This document shows, piece by piece, positions 17,259-25,319 of a stretch of 39,259 nucleotides of DNA. Each line of letters begins with the position of its first letter. Position 1 is the stretch's first letter. The position numbers and the translations under genes were made by a program. A model generated the notes under the pieces. It was not told the origin of the DNA and did no database searches. It was given only the letters and a program-made list of their open reading frames with translations. Source of the DNA: JL08 sp965363755 (GTDB lineage: Bacteria > Pseudomonadota > Alphaproteobacteria > Rhodobacterales > Rhodobacteraceae); contig CBDTVL010000007.1 in NCBI GenBank assembly GCA_965363755.1, positions 1 to 39,259 on the forward strand, read 5' to 3'.

Positions 17259-17600
17259 TTATTCCAAAAGGGCCAGAACTTCGTCTTTGCCCTCATGTTT
17301 TTCACCCTTCAGTTTGGTCACTTCCCGTTCCAGCTTGTGGACTTCCCGGGTTTTCCGCGTCGCGACGGCGCGATGTTTATGTTCCCGCATCCATTCCCAG
17401 AAAAACCCAATCATCAGCCCGGCAACGATACTGCCAAGGATGACCACAAAGAGCGGCAACTGGATGCTGCCTCTCAACCTTAAAGGATCCGGAAGGCCCT
17501 CTGGCAAAGAACTAAGTGTAACCGGAGACAGGTTGGCCAGCGCTAAGCAAATCAGCACAATGCCCAGCGTCGCCAAAAACGCATAGCGAATATAGCGCAT
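17259..17600 (-). CDS. LapA-domain (DUF1049) inner-membrane protein
   Basis: A 113-residue protein with two transmembrane helices (about 5-25 and 48-70, the second with FVVILGSIVAGLMIGFFWEW) and a basic, coiled-coil C-terminal tail (about 71-113, heptads in EVHKLEREVTKLKGE). This is the layout of lipopolysaccharide assembly protein A-domain proteins, which in enterics help to regulate LPS synthesis. It starts seven bases after ihfB, its usual neighbour in roseobacters. Confidence 0.82.
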   Translation of the reverse strand: MRYIRYAFLATLGIVLICLALANLSPVTLSSLPEGLPDPLRLRGSIQLPLFVVILGSIVAGLMIGFFWEWMREHKHRAVATRKTREVHKLEREVTKLKGEKHEGKDEVLALLE

Positions 17601-17607
17601 GACGATC

Positions 17608-17889
17608 TTACTTTCCGTTTAGGCGGTCGCGCAGCAACTTACCGGTTTTGAAGAATGGTACATGCTTTTCCTGCACCTGAACCGTTTCGCCCGTCCGCGG
17701 GTTGCGTCCAACGCGAGAGTCTCGTTTTTTCACGGAAAATGCGCCAAAGCCACGCAGTTCGACCCGATCACCGCGCGCCATGGCGTTTGTGATCTCATCA
17801 AAAATTGTGTTCACAATCCGTTCAACGTCTCGCTGATACAGATGTGGATTGTCATCTGCTATTTTCTGAATCAATTCCGACCGGATCAT
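17608..17889 (-). CDS. ihfB: integration host factor beta subunit
   Basis: A 93-residue HU/IHF-fold DNA-bending protein beginning MIRSELIQKIADDNPHL. The beta arm contains SRVGRNPRTGETVQV with the DNA-intercalating proline, and the IHF-type GDRVELRGFGAFSVKKR precedes it. Its order after rpsA favours the beta subunit. It pairs with IhfA to bend DNA. A GGGGGG run serves as ribosome binding site. It has its own upstream region of about 230 bases after the rpsA terminator, so it is likely transcribed from its own promoter. Confidence 0.95.
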   Translation of the reverse strand: MIRSELIQKIADDNPHLYQRDVERIVNTIFDEITNAMARGDRVELRGFGAFSVKKRDSRVGRNPRTGETVQVQEKHVPFFKTGKLLRDRLNGK

Positions 17890-18114
17890 CGGTTAGCCCC
17901 CCAGAGGTCAAGTTTCTTTATCGTTACGAACTTGCATGAACTATAAGATCAAACCTGCGCTGCGGAAACAATAAGCACGATAACGTAGCAAAAATAATGC
18001 CTTATACAGGTGATTTATGGTCCGATTTCGTCTTGTCATGGCAACAAACTGCCATCCCCGAGGTAAATTGTTCGCTGCTGCAGTGCGGCATTAATAATTT
18101 CTAGGCAAGCGATT

Positions 18115-18156
18115 CGCAAAAGAAGACGGCCCCGCACATCACATGCGGAGCCGTCT
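18115..18156 (-). terminator. rho-independent terminator after rpsA
   Basis: On the minus strand, AGACGGCTCCGCA pairs with TGCGGGGCCGTCT (13 bp with one T-G pair) around a 7-base loop, followed by TCTTTT. It lies about 25 bases past the rpsA stop and is the clearest terminator in the window. Confidence 0.88.
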
Positions 18157-18181
18157 GGTCATTTCAAATCAGCCGAAAAGT

Positions 18182-19861
18182 TTATTCGTCGACCTTGAGC
18201 GCCGCACCCAGAATGTCACCCAAAGATGCACCGGAATCCGAGCTGCCGTACTGTTGTACCGCCTCTTTTTCTTCGGCAATCTCGCGGGCTTTGATCGACA
18301 CACCCAAACGGCGAGTCTTGGCGTCAACATTGGTGATGCGAACATCAACCTTGTCTCCGACGCTAAACCGCTCGGGGCGTTGTTCGGCTCGATCACGGGA
18401 CAGATCAGAGCGGCGGATGAAGGATTTCATGCCCTCATATTCCGCTTCGATTCCACCGTCTTCGATCGACGTCACTGTTACCGTCACAATTGAGCCGCGT
18501 TTCACGCCGCCAACTGCTTCTGCAAACTTGTCACCACCCAGACCTTTGATCGACAGCGAGATGCGTTCTTTTTCCACATCCACTTCGGAGACAACCGCCT
18601 GAACGATATCGCCCTTGTGGTAGGATTGGATCGCGTCTTCGCCACGTTCGTCCCAGCTCAGATCGCTAAGGTGGACCATGCCGTCGATGTCGCCGTCGAG
18701 ACCAACAAACAAACCAAACTCGGTGATGTTTTTGACTTCGCCTTCAACTTCTTTGCCCTCAGGGTGCGTTTCTGCAAACACTTCCCATGGGTTACGCATG
18801 GTCTGTTTCAAGCCAAGAGATACGCGGCGTTTCGCGCCGTCAATCTCCAGCACCATGACCTCAACCTCTTGAGACGTAGATACGATCTTGCCCGGGTGAA
18901 CGTTCTTTTTGGTCCAGGACATTTCTGAGACATGGACCAAGCCTTCAACGCCAGCTTCCAGTTCAACAAATGCGCCGTAATCCGTGATGTTGGTCACGCG
19001 ACCCATGTGCACAGATTCCAGAGGATATTTGCCAGCAACCAGATCCCAAGGATCGTCCTGCAGCTGCTTCATACCCAAAGAGATGCGATGCGTCTCTTTG
19101 TTGATCTTAATAACCTGGACCTTGATGGTTTCGCCAATCGCCAGAATTTCCGACGGATGGTTGACCCGGCGCCATGCCATATCAGTGACGTGCAACAGAC
19201 CGTCAACGCCGCCCAAGTCAACAAACGCACCGTATTCAGTGATGTTCTTGACGACACCGTCAACTTCCTGACCTTCGGTCAGATTGCCGACAACTTCGGC
19301 GCGCTGCTCAGCACGTGATTCTTCAAGGATCGCACGACGTGACACAACGATGTTGCCCCGGCGACGGTCCATTTTCAGAACCTGAAACGGTTGTTTCAAG
19401 CCCATCAGTGGTCCGGCGTCGCGCACAGGGCGCACGTCGACTTGCGAGCCTGGAAGGAACGCAACGGCGCCGCCCAGATCCACAGTAAAGCCACCTTTGA
19501 CACGACCGAAGATTGCGCCTTCGACGCGCTCTTCTTTTTCGTAGGCTTTTTCCAGACGATCCCAGGCTTCTTCGCGGCGGGCCATTTCGCGTGAAATGAC
19601 AGCTTCACCACGCGAGTTTTCGACCTGACGCAGAAATACTTCTACTTCGTCGCCAACAGCGATTTCAGGAGCTTCTCCGGGATTTGCGAATTCTTTAAGC
19701 TCGACACGGCCTTCCATTTTGTAGCCGACGTCGATGATGGCTTGGCCCGCTTCAATTGCGATGACTTTGCCTTTTACGACAGACCCTTCTTCGGGTGTGT
19801 CCATTTCGAAGCTTTCGTTCAGGAGGGCTTCGAATTCCTCCATAGATGTTGATTGAGCCAT
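18182..19861 (-). CDS. rpsA: 30S ribosomal protein S1
   Basis: A 559-residue protein with six S1 (OB-fold) repeats, each with the pattern G-x-V-x-x-I-x-x-G-A-F-V-D-L and H-x-S-x-(M/L)-S/A-W; examples are NITEYGAFVDLGGVDGLLHV and NITDYGAFVELEAGVEGLVH. It binds mRNA and the 30S subunit during initiation. Length is normal. In many Rhodobacterales it directly follows cmk; here 3.4 kb of other genes lie between. A terminator follows it and ihfB is next. Confidence 0.97.
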   Translation of the reverse strand: MAQSTSMEEFEALLNESFEMDTPEEGSVVKGKVIAIEAGQAIIDVGYKMEGRVELKEFANPGEAPEIAVGDEVEVFLRQVENSRGEAVISREMARREEAWDRLEKAYEKEERVEGAIFGRVKGGFTVDLGGAVAFLPGSQVDVRPVRDAGPLMGLKQPFQVLKMDRRRGNIVVSRRAILEESRAEQRAEVVGNLTEGQEVDGVVKNITEYGAFVDLGGVDGLLHVTDMAWRRVNHPSEILAIGETIKVQVIKINKETHRISLGMKQLQDDPWDLVAGKYPLESVHMGRVTNITDYGAFVELEAGVEGLVHVSEMSWTKKNVHPGKIVSTSQEVEVMVLEIDGAKRRVSLGLKQTMRNPWEVFAETHPEGKEVEGEVKNITEFGLFVGLDGDIDGMVHLSDLSWDERGEDAIQSYHKGDIVQAVVSEVDVEKERISLSIKGLGGDKFAEAVGGVKRGSIVTVTVTSIEDGGIEAEYEGMKSFIRRSDLSRDRAEQRPERFSVGDKVDVRITNVDAKTRRLGVSIKAREIAEEKEAVQQYGSSDSGASLGDILGAALKVDE

Positions 19862-20056
19862 GTGGTCTCTGGTTTCCTAATCTAGCATTTATACGGGCCG
19901 CGCGGTTGTCTCCGCCGGTCTTTGGGTTTCAGTTGGTCTGCGCAGCTGGTCCAAATAAACGAAGGGCCGGTGAATTACCCCGACCCTGCTCATATATGTC
20001 TGCGATCTGGACCGCCGCTTAGACGAGGCGGGGTATAGGCCAGCGCGGCCTTGGAG

Positions 20057-20095
20057 GCAAGAGGCAACTCTTGCGGCCCTGGATCTGTCCAGGGC
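20057..20095 (-). other. tandem perfect hairpins between the MBL-fold gene and rpsA
   Basis: Two adjoining perfect stems: GCAAGAG/CTCTTGC with a 4-base loop (20057-20074) and GCCCTGGA/TCCAGGGC with a 4-base loop (20076-20095). Read on the minus strand they come 43 bases after the MBL-fold stop. No T run follows, so they may be factor-dependent termination or mRNA-end protection elements. Confidence 0.5.
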
Positions 20096-20137
20096 ATGAT
20101 TGCCCCGGACCTGTTTGCCGTCTCACGACGCTTCCTC

Positions 20138-21592
20138 TTAGTTACCGCTCTTCTCTTTCAAGATGGCGCGGTTCTTTTCACGATGCCTCCAAGAGGACCC
20201 CATGCTTTGGCGCAGGCTGTCCGGCAAGGCATCGAGAGGTACCACCAGATCACCTTCAACTGGCCAATCTTCCAGTAGCTCCGGCTTATAGCCTTCTGGA
20301 TAATAGAGGTCCGGATCGATTTCCTGATCGCGCACAAACGGCTCTTGTATCTCCGCTCGTGACGTTGGCGGATGCGGCACAACCAATTGACCATTAGTGA
20401 AATCAAACTGCGGCGCTTTGGAGTTCGGGAAATCCGGCAGAACACCTTGACGAACCCAAATCATGTCTTTGGTCACGTTGGCAACAATTCCGTCAGGCGC
20501 ACCAAAATGATATGGACCCTTCCAGTGCTCGCGAACTTCAGCCACGGTTTCTTCTATCGAGTACGGGTCGAAGCTCATATGCGTTGTCATCAGGAGACGG
20601 GGTTGGATCTCGTTAGCGAGATATCCCGACGCATAAGCAGGTGTGTGATGGGTATCAACCGTATAACGCCCCAGAAACGGCGGTACACCCTGAACCCCAG
20701 AACTGATCTCGATGACCTCTTCCTGCAACTCCGTCACATAGACATCACAGCCCTTGGCATATTTTACGTCAAGATTGCTTGGACGACCGTCACCTGTCCA
20801 AACAAAGCACAACCCATTCCAATCGAGCCGGTAGCCCGATGCGCCGTCTTTGGCGTGACTGCGTTGCCAATGTTTTACGGTAACCCCATTTTTCTCGTAA
20901 ATAATGCCGCCATTGTCACGGAAATCAAATTCGTGAACATTGATGTCCCAGCCTTTGCCGACCGGAAACACGCTGAACGCATCACGGTGCCAACCGGTCA
21001 TCATCTTCATGCCTTCAACCATCGTGGCGGTACCGTATTCCTCGGTTCTGCCTGACGGGCCATAGACATTTAGATTCTCGTGCCAACCGCCAGCCCAGGT
21101 GCCAAACATCCAAAGATAAGGAAGTCCGCCAAAGTGGTCCACGTGCAGGTGGGTGATGAAGACATTGGTGATTTCGTTCAACGCGACTCTGGCCGCGATA
21201 TAGTTCGCAGGTGAACCTTCGCCAATATCAAAGACAAAGTTGTCACCATTGCCGAGTTCCACATAGATGGACGTGTTCATCTGGCCGGGCCTGATGAACG
21301 GTGCAGAACCCATAAAGGTGATGCGCATCTCTTCAGGCTGCACTTCTTCAGTTCCCGGAAACCAGTTAGCCGCGGACTTTAGCCACGGGTGCGGAGCGAT
21401 ACCTTCGAAGGTAAGCCCCTCTTTCCACCGACCGCCCGGTACACCGCCCGACAGAGCGGCCGTTATGTCCTCTTGCGACGACGGTTCCTGAACCGGAACC
21501 GCTTCCGCCAATGCGCCAGTTGCTGTCATGGCGACAGCAGCAAGCAGGCTGGGAATTCCAAAATAGGAATTAGATTTAATAGACACACGCAT
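20138..21592 (-). CDS. secreted metallo-beta-lactamase-fold hydrolase
   Basis: A 484-residue protein with an N-terminal signal peptide (about 1-30, FGIPSLLAAVAMTATGALA). The metallo-hydrolase signature THLHVDH is at 147-153, and further ligands are Asp268 in WTGDGR and a His in MTTHMS near 338, so it should bind two zinc ions, in an RNase Z/arylsulfatase-like arrangement. Beyond about 380 is an unusual proline- and glutamate-rich extension (DLYYPEGYKPELLEDWP). Substrate unknown; a periplasmic ester, lactone or sulfate hydrolase is possible. The ATG at 21592 is directly next to AAGGAG; a GTG at 21586 would have better spacing and keeps the signal peptide. Confidence 0.85.
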   Translation of the reverse strand: MRVSIKSNSYFGIPSLLAAVAMTATGALAEAVPVQEPSSQEDITAALSGGVPGGRWKEGLTFEGIAPHPWLKSAANWFPGTEEVQPEEMRITFMGSAPFIRPGQMNTSIYVELGNGDNFVFDIGEGSPANYIAARVALNEITNVFITHLHVDHFGGLPYLWMFGTWAGGWHENLNVYGPSGRTEEYGTATMVEGMKMMTGWHRDAFSVFPVGKGWDINVHEFDFRDNGGIIYEKNGVTVKHWQRSHAKDGASGYRLDWNGLCFVWTGDGRPSNLDVKYAKGCDVYVTELQEEVIEISSGVQGVPPFLGRYTVDTHHTPAYASGYLANEIQPRLLMTTHMSFDPYSIEETVAEVREHWKGPYHFGAPDGIVANVTKDMIWVRQGVLPDFPNSKAPQFDFTNGQLVVPHPPTSRAEIQEPFVRDQEIDPDLYYPEGYKPELLEDWPVEGDLVVPLDALPDSLRQSMGSSWRHREKNRAILKEKSGN

Positions 21593-21856
21593 CTCCTTGT
21601 GTTGATCGCAGATGCCATCAAAACATATTATGGACAGTATTATAAGTTGAAAAAAACGCAATAAACTCGGAGGAGAAACTCGGGTTTCATCCGGCAAAGA
21701 ACACGTGTCAAAGCGCAATTTTCCGACCCTGAGGAAATGTGTTTGTCAGCGAAGAACTGGCGAATGGAATTATTGTCATTAGGCGGCGCGCGCAATAGAA
21801 AAGAAATTGGCCCGTTGCCCGCGCAAATTCAGCCTTCATCAAGAGGCTGGCTGGAT

Positions 21857-22393
21857 TTATATTTCTTCGCCTTTCTCCAGCAGCCGATCTATCAATTGCC
21901 GCTGCAGCGGCGCAGAGTCTCCGCCGCCAAATTGCATCGCACCGCCGGTGTAGAGCGACCCGTAGGTCTGCGCGACATTGACGGTCTGTGCGATGCCGGA
22001 AATCAGTTGGTCCTTTTCCAAGGGTGAAAGCGGGTGGATGAACACACTCCACAAACGCCCCTGCGCAACCGCATAGCGAGCATCCAGCGCGCTATCAAAA
22101 TTCGCCTGCATCAGACGCCGCCATTCTTCAGACTTGATGTCGTCGACCAGCCTGATCGGAACCATCGCGCGCATTCGATCAGCTGTTTCATCGGTGATGA
22201 TCAGAACAGGCACATCATCTATCGTCAACTCAAAGGCGGATCCGGAGCGGCGGGTTTTGGAATCCAGCGCCAAAAGAATGCCGCCCAATCGGTCCAGCGT
22301 CATGCGCGCTTCCGTGGCTTGGATAGCCTCTTGGGCTGACAATGGCAGCGCGGTGCCCAGTGCAAAAACCAAAGCCATCAAAAGCAACCGCAT
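21857..22393 (-). CDS. secreted protein of unknown function
   Basis: A 178-residue protein with a clear signal peptide (MRLLLMALVFALGTALPLSAQ, cleavage after LSA-Q). The mature part alternates strands and helices (ELTIDDVPVLIITDETADRM, then MVPIRLVDDIKSEEWRRLMQ) in a way that recalls YbjN/type III chaperone-like folds, but this is a weak resemblance and no function is claimed. The start at 22393 has AAGGAG seven bases upstream; an open frame reaches upstream to 22480 but would bury the signal. It may be co-transcribed with the MBL-fold gene 264 bases downstream. Confidence 0.72.
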   Translation of the reverse strand: MRLLLMALVFALGTALPLSAQEAIQATEARMTLDRLGGILLALDSKTRRSGSAFELTIDDVPVLIITDETADRMRAMVPIRLVDDIKSEEWRRLMQANFDSALDARYAVAQGRLWSVFIHPLSPLEKDQLISGIAQTVNVAQTYGSLYTGGAMQFGGGDSAPLQRQLIDRLLEKGEEI

Positions 22394-22575
22394 GAAACAT
22401 CTCCTTACTGTCAATTCTGAAAAAGAGTAGCGGCACGATATCTTCGCAGCCATGCACGCTTTGGTGAGCACCCAGCGCAAAACACATTCACGCGTTAAGG
22501 TGCTGGATTACTGGTATTTTTCAAAGTATCGTCCTGCGGAACTGGCCAGGTCTGGCGGCTGACAACAACCGGAAT

Positions 22576-23271
22576 ATGGGTACGACAGGTTTGGAACTCA
22601 CTCTAGAATCAGCGTTTTCTACCGGCGGCATGGTCGGACATCTTTCTTATCTTCTGCTGGTCATCTCGATGCTGATGCGAAGCATGACCGTCCTGCGGAT
22701 CATTGTGATTGCGTCGTCTCTGGTGGCCATCACCTACGACATTTTCTGGCTCAAGGATCCCGTTGGGGTGTTCTGGGAAACACTGCTTGTCCTCGTCAAT
22801 GTGGTTCAACTTGCTCTGATATGGAATGCGAACCGGCGATCCAGTTTTACCAATGAAGAGCAATCGTTGATAGATGCACGCCTCGCACGGCTGGATCCCC
22901 GGGATGCCAGGCAACTTCTGGACATGGGGTTTTGGGCTGAAGGTGGGCTTGGCACCCAACTTACCCAGCAAGGAAAGCCAGTGCGCTTTCTAATCTATCT
23001 CGTGTCCGGAAAGGTCGACATCATCTGTGACGGGCAAAAAGTTGGTTTCTGCGGGCCCGGCAATTTTGTTGGGGAAATGTCCTTACTCGGGGACAGTCTG
23101 GCCTCGGCAAATGCGGTTGTGGCAAAACCGTCGCGCTATTGGATGATACAGACCGATAAAATCCGGGGGCTGCGCGACAGCGCGCCGGCTCTGGCGCATG
23201 CTATCGAAATGGGCATTGCTCAAGATCTGAGGAGCAAAATCATCGTGTCAAACACATCCAAAAGCACTTAA
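22576..23271 (+). CDS. membrane protein with cyclic-nucleotide-binding domain, Popeye-like layout
   Basis: A 231-residue protein with three predicted membrane helices (about 17-36, 39-58 and 63-83) followed by a cytoplasmic cNMP-type beta-roll (about 105-225). This short three-helix plus C-terminal cNMP layout is that of animal Popeye (POPDC) proteins and their bacterial relatives, not of ion channels. The phosphate-binding cassette is NFVGEMSLLGDSLASANAVV (about 172-191), in which the usual Arg is missing (ASA in place of RAA), so affinity for cAMP or cGMP is uncertain. It has no helix-turn-helix. It points against its neighbours and ends 11 bases from the cmk stop. The ribosome binding site is weak. 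Confidence 0.78.
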   Translation: MGTTGLELTLESAFSTGGMVGHLSYLLLVISMLMRSMTVLRIIVIASSLVAITYDIFWLKDPVGVFWETLLVLVNVVQLALIWNANRRSSFTNEEQSLIDARLARLDPRDARQLLDMGFWAEGGLGTQLTQQGKPVRFLIYLVSGKVDIICDGQKVGFCGPGNFVGEMSLLGDSLASANAVVAKPSRYWMIQTDKIRGLRDSAPALAHAIEMGIAQDLRSKIIVSNTSKST

Positions 23272-23281
23272 TTTCAAAGCC

Positions 23282-23893
23282 CTAGAGCGTTCTAGTAGCC
23301 GTAACACTGGCAATGGCTGCCGCAACCGCCTGTTCTATGCTCAGTTCAGACGTATCCAGCATGATTGCATCCTCGGCTGGGCGCAACGGTGCCTGGTCTC
23401 GTTGCATATCGCGAGCATCTCGTGTCTGAATATCGGCCAGCACCTGATCTGGCGTCACTTTAGTACCTTTGCCAGTCAGTTCCTGAAAACGTCGCGTCGC
23501 GCGCACATCAGCGCTGGCTGTTACAAAAAGTTTGACCTGTGCCTCCGGGCAAATCACGGTTCCGATATCGCGCCCGTCCAGCACTGCACCGCCTGCCCGC
23601 AGAGCAAATGCCCGCTGGAAATCAAGCAATGCTGCGCGCACTTCTGGAATGACGGCTGCTTTGCTTGCGGCCTGCGCCACAGCAGGTGAGCGCAAGCGCG
23701 GATCATCAAGATCATTTCGATCCAGCGCACGGGCGGCTTCGACCGGGTCCACGCCATCAATCAACTTGGCCCCCACGGCGCGGTAGAGTAACCCGGTGTC
23801 GAGATGCGCAAATCCGAAATGCGCTGCAACTGCGCGGGAAATTGTTCCCTTCCCGGACGCTGCCGGACCATCAATGGCGACGGTAATCCTCAT
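23282..23893 (-). CDS. cmk: cytidylate kinase
   Basis: A 203-residue P-loop kinase that phosphorylates CMP and dCMP. The ATP loop is IDGPAASGKGTIS (about 6-18), and the CMP-binding parts HLDTGLLYRAVG and LDGRDIGTVICPEAQVKLFV are intact. Slightly short compared with the 225-residue enteric enzyme, as in other alphaproteobacteria. Its ATG overlaps the aroA stop by four bases (coupled). The usual next gene, rpsA, is displaced. Confidence 0.95.
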   Translation of the reverse strand: MRITVAIDGPAASGKGTISRAVAAHFGFAHLDTGLLYRAVGAKLIDGVDPVEAARALDRNDLDDPRLRSPAVAQAASKAAVIPEVRAALLDFQRAFALRAGGAVLDGRDIGTVICPEAQVKLFVTASADVRATRRFQELTGKGTKVTPDQVLADIQTRDARDMQRDQAPLRPAEDAIMLDTSELSIEQAVAAAIASVTATRTL

Positions 23894-25236
23894 TTGGTAT
23901 CTCGCGTTACGTTTGCGCCTAATCCGTCCATTAGCGGCTCGAAAATCGGAAATGACGTCGCAATAGGTGCGCCGTCATCAACGCGGACGGGTTCTTGGGT
24001 CGCCATGCCAAGCACCATGAAAGACATCGCAATTCGATGATCCAGATGGCTGGCGCAAGTGGCGCCGCCTTTAACCTTGGGGCCGCCTGTTACGACCCAC
24101 CAATCCGGCCCGTCTTTGACCCCTACTCCACAGGCGCGCAATCCGGTTGCCATCGCCTCGATCCTGTCGCTTTCCTTGACACGCAGCTCTTTGACTCCGC
24201 GCATGACTGTGTCGCCAGAAGCAAATGCCGCCACAACAGATAACACCGGATATTCATCAATCATGCTGGCGGCACGCTCTGGCGGAACCGTGACACCCTT
24301 CATATCAGGCGAGTATCGTACGTGTAGATCCGCAACCGGCTCTCCCCCTTCAAGGCGCTCGTTTTCGTAAACCAAATCAGCGCCCATTTCGCGCAATGTG
24401 GTGAACAGACCGGCGCGGGTTGGGTTGAGACCAATCCCTGGCACGAGGACATCAGATCCGGGCACAATCAGCGCCGCACACACGGGAAAAGCGGCACTTG
24501 ACGGGTCACGCGGCACAGCAATGGTTTGGGGCTGCAATTCAGGGCGACCTGTAAGAGTAATCACGCGGCCTTCGTCTGTCTCTTCCGTGGAGATTATTGC
24601 GCCGAACCCCGCAAGCATCCGCTCTGTATGATCCCGCGTCGCTTCTTTTTCGATCACTACGGTCTGGCCCGGAGCATTCAGCCCGGCCAGCAGCACGGCC
24701 GATTTCACCTGCGCCGAGGGCATTGGCACGGTATACTGCACTGGCACTGGATCTGCCGCGCCAACAATGGTCATCGGCAAGCGGCCACCCGAGCGGCCCA
24801 CTGACTGCGCACCAAACAACGCAATCGGGTCCGTCACTCGCGCCATTGGACGTTTGTTGAGGCTCGCGTCACCTGTAAATGTCGCTGTTATGGGTGACGT
24901 GGCCATCGCTCCCATGATCAGCCGCACACCTGTGCCCGAGTTGCCGCAGTCGATCACGTTCTCAGGTTCTGCAAATCCACCGACTCCGACTCCGTGAACA
25001 GACCAGTTGCCACCGCCGAGATCGGTGACTTCTGCCCCAAAAGCACGCATTGCCCGGGCGGTATCCAAAACATCCTCGCCCTCCAGAAGCCCGGAAATCC
25101 GTGTTTCACCAACGGCCATGGCGCCCAGAATGAGCGAGCGGTGCGAGATGGATTTATCGCCCGGCACTTCCGCCACCCCTGTGAGGGGCCCGCTGGCATG
25201 GGACGTCATCGGGATAGGAGTGGCATGGCTGGACAT
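23890..25236 (-). CDS. aroA: 3-phosphoshikimate 1-carboxyvinyltransferase (EPSP synthase)
   Basis: A 448-residue enzyme that joins shikimate 3-phosphate and phosphoenolpyruvate in the chorismate pathway, which feeds the trp genes nearby. Visible are GDKSISHRSLILGAMA near 26-41, NSGTGVRLIMG near 97-107 and RVKESDRIEAMATGLRACG near 345. In the loop from 88 the sequence is DCGNSGTGVRL with alanine after MGAM, closer to class II enzymes of the Agrobacterium type. The ATG at 25236 was preferred to a TTG 24 bases upstream; no strong ribosome site is seen for either. Confidence 0.95.
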   Translation of the reverse strand: MSSHATPIPMTSHASGPLTGVAEVPGDKSISHRSLILGAMAVGETRISGLLEGEDVLDTARAMRAFGAEVTDLGGGNWSVHGVGVGGFAEPENVIDCGNSGTGVRLIMGAMATSPITATFTGDASLNKRPMARVTDPIALFGAQSVGRSGGRLPMTIVGAADPVPVQYTVPMPSAQVKSAVLLAGLNAPGQTVVIEKEATRDHTERMLAGFGAIISTEETDEGRVITLTGRPELQPQTIAVPRDPSSAAFPVCAALIVPGSDVLVPGIGLNPTRAGLFTTLREMGADLVYENERLEGGEPVADLHVRYSPDMKGVTVPPERAASMIDEYPVLSVVAAFASGDTVMRGVKELRVKESDRIEAMATGLRACGVGVKDGPDWWVVTGGPKVKGGATCASHLDHRIAMSFMVLGMATQEPVRVDDGAPIATSFPIFEPLMDGLGANVTRDTK

Positions 25237-25319
25237 ATGAGCGGACTTTCTACGGGTCAAAGTTTGTGCGCAGGCTTAGCCAATTGCCCTAAACTGGTCC
25301 AGCCCATTCCACAGGACTA

